DNA of 64,000 bases, from positions 6,262,001 to 6,326,000 of the forward strand of contig OU612068.1 of assembly GCA_914767715.1 (NCBI GenBank), read 5' to 3'. The notes under the pieces are model-generated. The model searched no databases. It was not told where the DNA came from and was given only the letters and a program-made list of their open reading frames with translations. The DNA comes from Membranipora membranacea. Its lineage: Eukaryota > Bryozoa > Gymnolaemata > Cheilostomatida > Membraniporidae. Made by a program: the position numbers and the translations under genes. Shown one piece after another: positions 37,201 to 50,500 of this stretch. The first letter of the stretch is position 1, and the number at the start of each line of letters is the position of its first letter.

Positions 37201-39241
37201 TATGCAGTTTTCCCTAATTTCTTTTATCTGACCAACACTATGAATGAGGCAATCAGTGAATGAGACCAATGATCTGTGATATCTTTTATATTGTATGTGT
37301 GCAGATGTTCCAGCTGTTGTTACGTTAGCCCCAATTGGTAAAGAGAAAATACCGACCACATTCGATGGCTATCCTCTGAAGGTAGCGTTACAGAAGCTGT
37401 TAGATGAAGGAGCAGCGTGTGTAGGACTGAACTGTGCTCGGGGACCAGAGACCATGATACCATTAATGAGACATCTCAAACAGGAAGTCAAGGTTAAGTC
37501 CAAATATAGCACTGTTGAGTAATCATTGATCCAATTTGCCAGCGTTACGCAAATTGCAAATTTCATCATACTTAATCTACGGATAGACATATATATTGGA
37601 TAAACATGGAAAATGGAAAATTAAGTTGTGGTTGATATGTTATACACGCTAACTTACCACATGGTCATAAGTCCTCTAATACCGGTCATCCAATCTAAAT
37701 CTAAATGCTGCTCAAACATGTATACTATGCTAGTCTAAGTGCTCAGACTCCAAGGCGAGGGAGTTACCTGCGCCAGCTATCAACAGGAAACTCCCTGTGC
37801 CTTGGAGTCTGAGCACTTTGACTAATACTATGCAGATCAATTCAGTTTGTTGCAGAGAGTCTATGTACCGAAGTGAAACGTTACTATACGAAGATATCAA
37901 TAATTTATGTTATCAACTGACCAGTAGAGCCACATCCCTCATTCTCCACCAGGTGTTACTTTATTGTATAATTTCCATTACATAGGGTCCTCTGGCGTGT
38001 ATCGCAAATGGAATTCAAACAAGTGAGAGTTGCCAGACCTGGTACCAGTTAAGACATCCTACCTCTGGGCAGCCGAGTTTCCCTGATGATATAGCAACTC
38101 ACTCATTGGGTGAGTGTTAGACTTTCTTTGTCAACGTTTTGTATTTTGTCACACTTTTTGAGAACCTTGTAAATAGTTTAAAAAAAAAAGTTCTTGTCTA
38201 CAGTCTTTTCAATCAAATATGCTTGGAAAGAGACAAAGAGTTGATTCGAAAGAGTGTGTTTACTTATTTAGGTGTATTTGATGTATAATATGAGATATTC
38301 TCTCTGTTTTATTGATAGGAAACTCTGATGCATTGTGGTACGCTCAGCAGATTAAAGAGTTGGGTATCCAGTTCGCAGGATTTTGTTGTGGGAATACAGC
38401 CTCACTTACCCGAACCTTGGCTATGGAGTTCGGACGAAGTCCTCCTGCAGCCAGGTGATTAACCACTGACGGTTCCACCTTTTATTTGTTCCGAATCATG
38501 TACCAACTAAAAGTATGCCGATGTTATCTGGGCGATTAACTAAAATAGTGATGGCACCTGTAAATTAGTCAGGCCTCTGAGGAACTATTTCTCTCAGATC
38601 TGTCCTTGATCAAATTAGAACGAACACAATGGATGAAAGGAGTGTATCGACTACTGGGGTTTGGTTGGCCCCCAGGTGTGCTCTGACCTACCTGCAAACA
38701 GAGAGCAAACTGGTACAGAAATTGCGACCTTGCCATTAAGGCAAAATAATATTTCGCTTTACTATTACATGCTTTGGGATGTGGCGTGTGATATGATATC
38801 CGATTTTAATCAACCTGATTTTAATCGAGTTTGGAACCCAGAATCATCGATGGATGCCAAGCAATATTTGGAGTAATCCTCTCAAGACAAAAGAGCAGAT
38901 AACCAAAGTCAGAAAACTCTGTAACTATCCAAGGCATCTAACTTCATTTATTAACATGGTTACAACCAAACATTAATCACAGTGTTCAACTATTCAGATG
39001 CTTTGCCAGTTACAACAGTTCAATCGTGATTACATATTGAGCCGTTAAAAAAAATAGTCCTTAATGCTGTTGGGATTCAAATTTTGTTGACCATCACTTG
39101 AATGAACTTATGATATTTTACAGGTATGCTAGCGCCTACGACAATTCTAAGTCCCTCTCTCGTGGTGAAAGCTCCTTTGGGTCACAAAGATATGGTGATC
39201 ATTTCAATCAGTTCACTGGTAAAGCTTTACGTAGCACATAG
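34212..39241 (+). CDS. Homocysteine S-methyltransferase, BHMT-like (10 exons)
   Basis: Exons 34212-34239, 34867-34973, 35197-35280, 35673-35762, 36292-36396, 36847-36952, 37305-37492, 37986-38109, 38319-38454 and 39124-39241 join in phase to 361 residues. Zinc ligands are visible as VGLNC (Cys217) and GFCCG (Cys300, Cys301), nearly the numbering of mammalian BHMT. LDRRGY, AGSDV, YYASKNKL and the SAGISKTSMYDP segment follow the BHMT barrel order. The family transfers a methyl group to homocysteine in the cytosol, linking betaine use to the methionine cycle. Oddities: the usual DGG near residue 26 reads SEG, the aromatic Trp of the betaine site (GPW) is Phe (GSF), and the C-terminal dimerisation arm is short. 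The methyl donor may therefore differ. Confidence 0.92.
34717..34777. repeat. (CACG/CATG)n repeat
   Basis: Alternating purine-pyrimidine cgcacgcatgca units lie in intron 1 of the BHMT-like gene. The composition is prone to form Z-DNA. The Cys/Ala/His-rich minus-strand frame here is an artefact of the repeat. Confidence 0.95.
36722..36760. repeat. Dispersed repeat shared with 39319-39358
   Basis: CTTTCATTTGATGAGA, then a T-run and CAAAATCAGCCAT, occurs here in intron 5 of the BHMT-like gene. It recurs in the same orientation at 39319-39358, just after the stop codon. Its origin is unknown; it may be the end of an old mobile element. Confidence 0.75.
37738..37817. mobile_element. 80-base hairpin MITE in BHMT intron
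   Basis: AGTGCTCAGACTCCAAGG (37738-37755) and CCTTGGAGTCTGAGCACT (37800-37817) are perfect 18-base inverted arms. An inner pair, GGGAGTT / AACTCCC, extends the stem. Flanks with TAGTC and GACTA words are weakly inverted too. No coding capacity. Confidence 0.8.
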
Positions 39242-40040
39242 CCGGCTGACGAAGCTTTTTCCTATTGGAATCTATTTCTCAGATTGACATAACATAACCA
39301 TTGGTATTTTTTTCAATTTACTTTCATTTGATGAGAATTTTTTTCAAAATCAGCCATCAAGAAAAATGGAAAAGAAATAGGTCCTCAATTATAACATATT
39401 AAGCTACACTCAAAAGAATCGTTTGCTCAACTGTACTGTTATCAAACTAATGAGGAATTATTTGAACCATACACCGACCCACTTTATGTTACAATTCCTA
39501 GAGTTTATTATGAAGCATGTAGTTTTTAGGTTAGAAACTCTAAATCTGTTCCGTTTTGCAAAAAGTTGCATGAAGATTCCCCACTGGGTAAAGATATGAA
39601 TTTATAACATATCTTAATTCTATTTTCATGTATAAATGACACAATTAATTCCTGTACCCACAATCTAAGAGCTGTCACTCTTTGTAATCTGAAATCTGAG
39701 GCTTTTTGAGTTTTCACACGTTAATGATGTGCCATAAGGTGCTTAGAGAGTCCTACAGTATTTTCTCAAGTTCATTTCATCAGGGATTCTCCCTGGTTTA
39801 ATCTAAACAGAATGCATGTTTTTTGGTAACAGCCCAATAGTTCTTAAGTCCAAGATAATGCCTTAATATGGCAGGCGGTACAATGTAAGTATCAGTAGAT
39901 TTTAGAGAGGCTGAGTTAATGGTCTGAACCTGAGTGTCTCATATAGAAGTAGGGTATGTTTGCAGTATTTAGGGCCTGTATGATTATTATATATTATTAT
40001 TATTGCATATTGATAATTAAGATGTTACCTACGGGTGCTG

Positions 40041-40865
40041 CAATGAAATAAACCTCCAGGAAGAACAACTCATAGTTAAGCTGGCTGCTGATTGGCTAAT
40101 TCCGAAAAATTGAAAAATGATGTGCATGCATAAATAATGGTCACTTGAAATTTGAGAGTGATCAGTAAAAAATGGAATTGCAATCATTAGGTGTAATTTT
40201 TTATGATGAAACATGGTTATAAGAGATAACAGGACTCATACCTTCAACTGCCTGTCCAACATTCCATGATTTAGAGCCAGATAACACATTCCTCAGCATA
40301 TCTTGCTTGTATATGCTGATTTTAATGGGTTTTTCATCATTTTACAATCAAAATGTGAATGTTCAATGTATTTACCTGCAAGATATATGTTCTTTGCAAT
40401 ATAGCCCATAGCCCCATGTTTTTAGATTGATCAATTATGGGTTCTGCATAGAGGTTCCAGGATTTATAGAATGAAAAATTAACTTTTTAATGACTTTTCT
40501 CTGCATTAGTTTTGAGGTTTAAGCATTGTATATCTGAAAAGGATGGCACCTCAACTGTCAATGAGCATCTTCTCTATAGTCCCATGTCCCACTTTAGTGA
40601 AATAAACCATCAGTTATGAGAATATTTGGTGTCAACACCATGGCCATCAAGCCTCATCACTAAGCATATTCACAGAATTTCGGTTATTTTCTAGTGAGTC
40701 AGTGTATTCAGTGTAACCCACCCCTAATTGCTACAAAAGAACTTGGGCTATCATGGAGTTATGTTTCCAATTTAGTGTGTTTTTGAGAGGACAACTCTGA
40801 ACCATCTGCACATACCTCAATTGGTCATGTGACTGCAGTTGTTCTTCTTGGAGGTTTATTTCATT
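40041..40865. mobile_element. hAT-like non-autonomous element, 825 bases
   Basis: Inverted termini CAATGAAATAAACCTCCAGG (from 40041) and the near-complement ending GGAGGTTTATTTCATT (40865) extend about 30 bases inward (gaagaacaact). An 8-base direct repeat GGGTGCTG flanks both sides (40033-40040 and 40866-40873). The interior is AT-rich with no transposase frame. Confidence 0.85.
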
Positions 40866-41040
40866 GGGTGCTGGGCGTCTGATCTGGACTTATCATATAT
40901 TTGGTATTCGGATTTATAATTTATCTAGCAATAAAGTAACCCATGACTTAAGGACTTTGCAGTTGGTGAAAATCATTACCTTCCTTGCATAATGAAACTG
41001 AAAGTTAGACCCGTGGTTTAAACTGAACTGTCAAAACCAA

Positions 41041-41232
41041 GTTATGGGGAAAACCCGGCTGTGGTAAAAACCCGGCTGTGGGGAAAACCCGGGTATGGGG
41101 AAAAACCAGATATGGGGAAAACCCAGCTATGTGGAAAACCCAGCTGTGGGGAATACCCAGCTGTGGGGAAAACCCCATTATAGGAAAACCCAGCTGTGGG
41201 GAAAACCCAGCTATGGGGAAAACCCTGCTGGG
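41041..41232. repeat. 18-base minisatellite
   Basis: About ten imperfect copies of a unit like tatggggaaaacccagctg. The plus-strand frames through it that read KPSYGENPA-type repeats are consequences of the repeat, not a gene. Confidence 0.93.
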
Positions 41233-41793
41233 GAAATCAATCAGCCATTCAGACCTATCAACTCACTGGACCATACTAGGATTTCAACCAACAACAGTTT
41301 AGACCTAATCATGTTTTGACCCTACATTCAAATAACCTCTTCGACCCAACAGCTGAGCTGACTGGTCAAAGTGATGCTGTTTTCTCAACCTGAAGGCACT
41401 CGCTTGCTTTCCCTTATTTTGATCTTTAGAACAGGGATGACAATGGTTTGTATATGATTTTAGTTTCAATCTTCGACTTTCACAAAGTACAGTTGAATGA
41501 ACAAACTACCAAAATAAACCATGCTGCTGTATTTACAAACATCCCCGTAACGACCCTGAACTGAGACACAGGCTCACAAATAGCTTAACTTGTCTTATAT
41601 GGATAGGTGTATTTGAAGCAAAATGCGTATGCAGTCGCAATAATATATACGCAGCTGATAAAAATATCTTAGGCGTTTTAAATATGAACCACTAAATACT
41701 TTGGAATTCAAAAATATATTTGTTTCACAGAATATCAACTATGAACATAAAATAATCTCATTATGGAAAATATCAACAGTAATATAAAAGGAG

Positions 41794-44700
41794 TTATGTC
41801 AGGTTATTGGGTAGAAGCTCATCTGATAGCCCCAATTCTTCTAAGTCTTCTTCATCTAATGCAACATCTGACAGTTCTGCGCTATAATCTGAAAATCCAA
41901 CAAGAAAATTTCATATCAGCAAGGACAAAGTCATTACCTCGATACAGCGATTTAAAAAAGAGTCAATTGAGTTCCTATAATATATTCATGCTATCATCAT
42001 GCCATAAAAAGCAATGTGTGTTATTTTCAGAATTGTCAGCAAGCACACGAATGCAATAACAGCAAACCATCAATATTTCATTGGACAATTTGATCACTGA
42101 GAAAGCTCTGCTGTCTAAAAATCATAATTAATTATGATTAGATTATTGCTTCAAAGTGTAGATAGTTTGATCCATTTGCCTGCAGTATGCCATGTCGAAC
42201 GGGGAAATGTGGGAGAACAAGCAAATGTCGTTCCTGGGTTACAACAACACAACATATCAGTGATCACAGTGATGATTAATAACATAACATACCGATATTT
42301 AATTTATCGTTATCCATGATAGAATCCTCGTGTGACAGTTCCTCTATAGTACTGCGGTTATATACGAGGTGACCTTGATTATCAGCCTGACTATCCGAGC
42401 CCTCCCTGTCACCAGCAGGCTCGTCAGTAGGCTCTTCTTTCTCAGGCTTGTTTGTGATGATCACTCTAACTCCAGGCAGATATGCACTTCTGGAAAATAT
42501 AACATTGACATTAAACATTTGAGTGATTGTGGAGTGTTTGCAATCGAGTTTCAACGAGTAAAAATAGATGCATGAGAAATGTCTATTGATATATTCTCAG
42601 CGATTTTGATACATAATAATCTCAAAATCACATGGCAAAATAGTTACTAATTTGTCGGTGTTGACTGTGATGATAATCTCACCAGGAAACTTAATTTATA
42701 GTGACAGTAAGTTGTTCTCACCGTGTTAGAAAGTTCCATGTGAGGACAGATAGCATTTTAATTATGAGTATGTAACAGGTATAGGTGAGTAGTAAAGAGG
42801 CGCTCGTCTCTAAAAGCCGTCTGAATGCCTCGATATACGGCAGTATTAGTGTACGAGCTCTCAGGTCTGTAAGTGTACGGGGGATATCAGTAGATTCCAT
42901 ATTAGGCAGCGGAGTCAGTGTACAGTTTATATCCTTTACGTTCGGTGGCTCTACCAGTCTGGTGAAATCAAACTCCCCACATCTACAACAATGGAGAAAT
43001 TCTAGTAAGATGGATGAACCCTCCAATTCATCAGATTTTCACTTAAACAGCGAGTCAGCCGCCTCTTCAATAAAAACACTGAGACGACGAGTGTTGGAGT
43101 TGGATTGTGGGATACACTCTTTAACACGCCCTATTGGAGTATATCCACTTTATTGCGGAAACCAAATCATACCTGGTGCTAGGGCTTTCACCACACTCGA
43201 TCTGCCATTTATAGTAAGACATGTTGTTGTATAAGCCGTTCATAGCCTCAATTCTCTCAATGTAAAAGTTCATCATCTCCTCAGTACTGGGTATATCAAC
43301 TGTATTAATTCTCTCAATGTTCATTTGTATATTGTCTAAGGCTATGTTAGATGTCAAGTTCCATGGTCCAACCTGTAGATAATAGAGGAGTGCATTGAAG
43401 GGGTACACCTTTATGCTCAGTATGTGCATAACAATGATCCAAAGTGTCAATTCTCCTTTTACAGAAAAGAGGGAACAACTCAAAATGTCGGCAAATTGAA
43501 TCAAACCAGGTCGCACAGAACGGCGCAAGTTGTATTTATTTCTAGCAAGCACAAATTGAACTTTGAGATAAAAAAAGCTGTTGTATGAACTATATCAAAT
43601 TTATTGATGGTTTTGATCAAGTAAGCCAGGCAAGTTCTATGGGTTGTAAATCGATTATTGTAACATTGTTGCCACACTTTCAATTACTCTAACTCTAGCT
43701 GAAAGACTTATTGTCCAGGTAATACGCCACTACTGTGGGCTGTGGCAGAAGTGTAGGATAATTTATCCCCTCACTCACCAAAGAGCTGAAGAGTCCGACA
43801 TCAGTCAGAGTTTTCAGTGATACAAAGTTCATAGCTGACAGCAGAGAGGCGTATGTAAATCCTAGAACTATCAGCAGTGCTATCACCAGTGGTATGAAGT
43901 TAGTCTCCAGTATCTAAAATAAAGAAAAAGGAGACAAAATAAAAATTACTGTGTAATAATGTTACCTATATTTGTTGATTCTGATTGTGACTACGTAATT
44001 GACAGACACTCAGAAAATTAAAAAGGGCAATAATGGATTATAATTCTACAAAAAAGCAAAAACAAACAGGCACTCTGAATGGCAAATTGAATATTGAAAC
44101 CTTTGCAAAGTTTTTCTTGTCCCCACTTGGAATAAGCAATATAACAAAATTAAAATTTACTGACCAGTTTATAAAGCCTGTATCGGACCCTGCTTGGCTT
44201 CTTAGTGATTTTATCTGTTATATACTGCTTACTGAAACATCCATCCTCTACAAATATACATAAATCTATCAATAAGTGGGTATTGATAGCTGCCAGGGAT
44301 GACACTATGGACCAAAAATGTGAGTACACTCAAAACATATAATTCAAGTCTAAAAACAAAAAATCATTATGTTAATGTAAACTGTCCAATCTTTTCATCA
44401 CTTTTTAAAATTAAAACAGATAAGATCTATTTTAATGGAAAAAAAAGTTTTACAATTATGAGACCATCCATAAATATAATAAAAGTTATTATACACTGTA
44501 TAATTATTGCAGACACCCGTGAGTACAACACAATAAAATGCTGCAATAATGCATTAATGACCTATATGAGGTAAATAACAATTTATGCTCGTTATAAAAC
44601 TCACGGTACGTCTCAGAGTAGGTCTTCTGTATGATGTATCCATCTAATATCTGCTGACAGGTGTCTACTGAGGATGTGACACGTGACATCAGTGACAGAA

Positions 44701-47592
44701 CGTCGAACAGAACAAGTATGACCAGCACTGTGATTACTGAGAGACGACTCCCTAGTGATATACCGTATGACCTGGAGAGAGGATCGGCTCTCGCGACCTG
44801 CGGCTCTGTAATATGAACAGTGAGGGTGGGTAATCAGGGCGCCCTGTAAGCAATCTACTACATGGCTTTCGGTGCTTGAATACTAAAAAAATAACCGTTT
44901 ACATGAAGCTGACTGACTTGAAACGTTACACCTGTGTTTTAGCTTTAAAATGTTTCTAAACACTACATGTTTGCGTGAAGATGATATTGTTTTTTTGTAA
45001 TGATTAGATGACCATTTTTTTACTTTATAGGAAAGCTGACTGTCTAAGTTACCTTTCATCTCCGAGTAGAGATCATGAGTAGGTAAGAATACACTGTGTA
45101 GATCTACAGTTTGATACTCAGGAGCTGCGGGTACTGATGGTAATACTAGACTGTCTAAATTAGACATCGGTAACTCATCCAACACAAAATCTGTAATGTA
45201 ATAAATCATTATACAATATATAAAGTATGGTACGATATAAGGTAGCAACATTTATTATTGTTTAGTTATTTACTAAGTATTAGCTTTCTCAAATCGGATA
45301 AATTTTGATTGATTTTTTTTATATTGTATTCAGTATCATGATCGCTTACATTAGGAGAAAAAAAACTCTGCAACAATAAAAAAAGACTGAGTGTGACGGT
45401 TATTGAAATCTGTCATGAAAAATAAGAAAAAAAATTAATTGGGCAAAACCAATGCCCTGCCTGCGAACTCAATATGAATTAGAATATGCCATTTCTACTG
45501 CAACAACATTAATTCCCAATTCAAAGAACGCAATTGATACGAGTACGTACTCGTTTGAATGGTGTGAAGCTGTGTTCGTAATCCTAGCCACTTCTGAAAT
45601 CCATTGACGCTGTCTACTTTTGGGAATCTGTTATTTACTGCGGTACCTCTTAGTAGCCTCGCAGCAGACAGCCAATCTGTCTTCTCAAAATCTGATAACA
45701 GCAGAAAAGATAAATCAATTTTGAGATTGAGCTGTTTGGCAAAGTGAGTGCTATTCAATGTGCTTGTGTCATTGGTGAAGTGGCTCGAAATTGAAAATCT
45801 TGACTATTTATTTCATTGTAATGGAGTGGCAAAATCTGATAATGACATGTTCCGCTAAGGACTATCATACACATTTTGACGTTTTTAATAGACACAAACC
45901 TACTAAAGATACAAACCTTCCAAAGTTTTGCTGATCTCAAAGACTAGTTTAGCTGAAGCGAGTTGAGCGAATGAGTTGTAATCCTGTCTGTATGCCTCCA
46001 GCCTCTCCTTCAACTCTCGGGCTCTATTATCGAGAGAGACGATCAGATCATTTCTGATGGGGAGGGAGGACATCTCCTCATTCATCTCAGCGCTTAACTT
46101 CTGTATCATCTACTCAACAATGGAAATAGTCAAATTTGAAAAAGCGATACAGAGAAATGGTTGCAATTTAATGTAAGTTATGTCCACATGATAAGAGAGG
46201 GGACAATCCCTCATAACTTGCATATTGACGTGACGCAAAAAGCCACTTTGGGCTCATCATATATTATTTTCAAACAAAAATTAGGATTAACTGTATCTCT
46301 AAAAATAGATATAACCTGTTTTGAAGTTTCTAGCAATCAAGCAACGCCATCCAATCACATTTTTGATGAGCTATTAACAATCAGTAGCTCGACAGCTTCC
46401 CAACGGTGTATAGAAAGTCCATATTTGCTGACCCCGTGTCTCTACCTTAATATATCAGTGAGTGGCTTCACCTATTAATTATTAGATAAATCATCACCTG
46501 TTGAGACTGCTGCTGTAATGTTTGGATATTAGAGAAGCATTTCTCTCTCATAGATTTGAAGTCTTGCTGCTGCTGAGCGACGGTCTGTGTAGAGAAGTCA
46601 GCGAGGGCTCTGAGGTCATACTGCTGCTGAGATATCACAGTATCTACGGCATCCATATAATTCTGTACTATAACCAGATCAGCTCTGCAATCAACAATAT
46701 GATGAAAGTAGGCACAACTCAACAATACCTCACTAATATGGGAAATATTGTGTTAGTTGAAATCAAAAATCTAAAGCGATTTTAGGGATCTAGTTGGTTT
46801 GATGGTATAAGTAGAAGATCTTGTCAAAACCTAGCCTTCTCTCCTGCCTCAACAGCCTGAATGGATACACGACAAAGCTAGATAAATCGCTCTCCTATAG
46901 CAAGTGGTTACCATGTGTTTGAGGCTTCACACTCAGATTGTAGGCAAATAAATCCTCATACAACACATACCCGTTTAGAGAGTACCAGATGAAGGCGAAT
47001 ATACTGAAGCTCGTAGCCAGTATATAGTTATGTCTCACTAGAGCGTACATCAAACATAGAAGAGCTCGAGCGTTAGGTGTAGAGGTCACTGGTCCATGAT
47101 CTATAAACATAAACAATCATCAGTTTATCAACCTAATTTTTCCGGCATTTTCCATATCATAATTTTTTCCAGGGTGACAATGCAAAGGCTACAAAATGTG
47201 GAGGTAATATGCTTGCATGAGCTCTTTACAGACCAACAAAGTGAGATGATCAGTTATCAATTGATTGGAGCAGATTGTTACTCGATAACCCAGGCTAGTT
47301 CAATCTCTATTTTCAGCTTAAGCTGTCTGCTCAGTCCCAACAGAGAAGGACTTTTAGAGCATGAGGTGTTCAGCTGAGAAGTTCAGATGGAACGTTAGGT
47401 AGAATATGAATAAGCTCTACCACTATGAACAGCTGAAACTAATGTTTGATAAACTCTTACCTCTGGGAATGACGACACTGACCACCCAGGCTATAGACAG
47501 AACTATAACAGTAACTCCAATAATCAGCAGAAAAGGACCCATTATCATTATAGCTTTTCTCTCCTTATCCTCTGGGTATGTGCTCACTTGTT
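41794..47592 (-). other. Giant gene: multi-pass C-terminal exons
   Basis: Exons 47461-47592 (TM2, GPFLLIIGVTVIVLSIAWVV), 46971-47100 (TM3, YILATSFSIFAFIWYSLNG), 46498-46684 and 45917-46109 (Gln-rich heptad-like helices), 45551-45691, 45053-45190, 44605-44805 (TM4, SVITVLVILVLFDVLSLM), 43734-43913 (TM5, IPLVIALLIVLGFTYASLL), 43173-43372 (helical loop with NLTS and NNMS sequons), 42722-42982 (NCT sequon, TM6 LLLTYTCYILIIKMLSVL), 42293-42489 (acidic, KPEKEEPTDEPAGDREG) and 41794-41888 (acidic end). Sequons in the TM5-TM6 loop agree with that loop being outside and the tail inside. Confidence 0.8.
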
Positions 47593-50500
47593 CTAAAAAC
47601 GAAACAGCGTGGAAACATGATAGAAAGCTGAAGAAATTCTAGAGGCTACAGTGTCATCCAGCCAACAATGGTGGTATGATAATGAGTTTGACGTTATACT
47701 TTCTAAAATGTACAATGAAATCACGATCAAAAAAGCAAAACATATAACAACATATGACATGGAGTGATTATTGCAAGCGCGGATATATTGGTTGATATAT
47801 TTGTGTGTGTTTCTGAATCAAATTTCGTTATTCAGAGTTTAAGTCTTTAGCTGATTACAGATTTAGATGTATACCATGGATTAATAAAATCTAAATTTGA
47901 ACTTTTACCTGGTTTACTGACTGTAATAGTTTGAAACTTAGCAGGGCTACTCTCAGCTTGTATAAAATGTCTTCTGCCATCTTCATAGATAATTTCTATT
48001 CTGAACTGTCGGGAAATCTTAGTTACGTCACCTGAAGTTAGACAAAATTAAGTGAAAATCATAATACAAAGAAATCTGCTTCCGGGTAGGGTAGATGCAT
48101 CCACATGAGCTGGGAAAGAACAATCAATTGAGAAATGCTCCCCAATAGGAATTAACTGTAAATGCTTGTTCCGTCTTAACATTATTTTGTAAAAGCGGTG
48201 AGCAGTATAGCAGTGCAGGGGACAACAAAATTATTTGGTAGGCTCAGAAGGAAGTTATGGGCAGACATAAAATATTTGTATGTTTATGGTTCATTCTCTC
48301 TAGTCTGACTTGATATAGGGAACATTGGGTGATCGTATTGGGACAACAGCTGACTGAACGCTATTTTCTTACCTCCAGCAATATTCAGAGATAGTGAGAA
48401 ATCCTTCTGACAGGTGTCCGATGATTTATCTTCATTGCTTGTAACAGCCACTTCATATTCAGCTAGTGGCGTACTTTTATTTAACTCCCATATCCTCAAT
48501 GTAAAATAGCCTACGAACAAAAAATTTATCTTTCTTCAGCTCACGATGTTGTAATAACTGTACCTAGTTGCTCTCAGGTTTTTTAAACCCATCTGTTCAC
48601 AGAAGTCAAGTATCAAGCGGGTTTTATGTCACATCCTAAATCACATTTGATCCAAATCTAGATTCAAAATTTATGTTTGGGCTGTTTTGTCACAGTTATC
48701 AACTACTGTAATTTGTTATAGCCAAACTTTAGCCAAACTTTACTTAAAACTTTACACACAAAATTATCAGTAAGTACCAGCAGTTAATTTCAAATAATCT
48801 TTATTTGTTTATTGTTTACAGTTATTTTAATAGTGATCGAATACTCCACAATGCAATATAGATGAATTACACAGTCATGCTGCCATTAGGACTTACCAGG
48901 ACAGGTCTTGACTCTGCCGCTGACCACCACCCTCCATCCAGCTGAATATCTGTTAACTAAAGCTTTCAGAGTCTTCTCCTCCACATATGTAGGATCGTAC
49001 AGCTTCTTAATAACAGATACAGTGACGGGTACACTGAACCTTATCTCTGGCTGGTGACTCCTACAAATAAGAGAGTCAGACTGAGAGCGTGGTCACAGTG
49101 GATAAGACTAGGAAAAAACTGCTACTACATTGTTAATAAACTATCTAATTATATATTATTTGTTTTTGACCGATATCTTATTGTTTCATATATTAGTTAC
49201 CATGTTTAGAAAAAACACTATTTATGTTTAATTCATCGGGGATTCATTGTTTCGTTTTAATAAACATGTAAAATAGGATATGAGGAGTTACTAAGAGAAA
49301 GCATTGAATAGGACTGGACTTTATTTGCAGTCAACACCATTCAGTGGTGTTTGATATTAGAATAAACTTTCACATGCTTCAGATCACAAAGGGCCAGATC
49401 GGGTAAATTGAAGTCTCAGGCCTAGTATCAGCAGACAGCTAGTCTTTCCAGATCCATATTCAAAATGAAAGTCTCTATTTAGAATCTGCTACAGCAACGG
49501 ACAAAACTAAATGTGGGAATCATGAAGCTGTATATGCTATACCTGTTCCAGAGACTGTATGTCATGCTGTCTTGTTTGGAGACGTTAACCTGCTCTTGGA
49601 TGTCCACTACAGATCCATTACTGATTACAAATTTATCTACTATCGTCTCGCTGCAATTCTGTTCCTCTATAGAAAAATATATGATGTGTGTGTCATGAAT
49701 GCATAAAAATTTTGCTTGTTCTGCAATGCTTTCATGGCATAAGGCATGTAATGTAGGCAAACATCTCTGAACCCATAATATATATCATGCGCAACAATTA
49801 TTTGATGTCTTTTTTTGTTATCATAATTCAACCTGTAGGTCTTATTTGTCAATTGGTTGTCCTCAACACATTGGCTCTCTGAATATTTCTAAATTGAAAT
49901 CAAACACTGTGTGTATACTATCTATGAGTCAGTAACACGAAGAGAAAGACTACCCTAGTCAGCCAGTTAGTTGACTCTTAGTGGTTGTTTGGGGGAGGCG
50001 GGGTCGCATTCTCCATTCAACCAACCACTAAGAGCCAACACGATGACGAACACTAGTTGTATGTTAAATGAGAAAGAATTCAAGTCTGACTACTCTAGAA
50101 ATTATGAAGAAGAAATGGAAAATATTATCAAGGTCAAAGTTAAAAACAGAGAAGATAGAAAGCCACATATAAAATAATACAGAAAATAATAAGTTGTCTC
50201 TTCATTGAGGTGAAGAAGACGATCTCCAAATATTTAATCTTCTATATCTTGATTGAACCTAATGTTCATCGTTTATAAAGATAACAAAAACAATCGTTAC
50301 TCGTTTTTCTAATATCTCTTACCGTTTTGAGTCATATTGACTAGGCAGTCACCTGAATATAACATGGATTAGTCAAATTATAAACCACATACAACATCAA
50401 AAGCTGATCACGATATTGCAAAAGTTGAGGTTTACAGGAAAGGGTTCGCGATAGACATAAACTTTCACAATCTTAGATTTAAATGCACAACTGACAATCA

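Larger units (their letters stand above)
39242..41793. other. Convergent intergenic region
   Basis: The BHMT-like gene and the giant membrane-protein gene end tail to tail here. Apart from the hAT-like element (40041-40865) and the minisatellite (41041-41232) I see no features. Confidence 0.6.

Noticed and set aside
41078-41319. Repeat protein (KPSYGENPA-type)
   Set aside because: The two overlapping frames arise from the 18-base minisatellite and have no splice or start context.
46827-46890. Possible extra exon (ESDLSSFVVYPFRLL) after TM3 of the giant gene
   Set aside because: It does not fit the phase of either neighbour and follows an in-frame stop, whereas skipping it joins 46971-47100 to 46498-46684 perfectly at phase 2.
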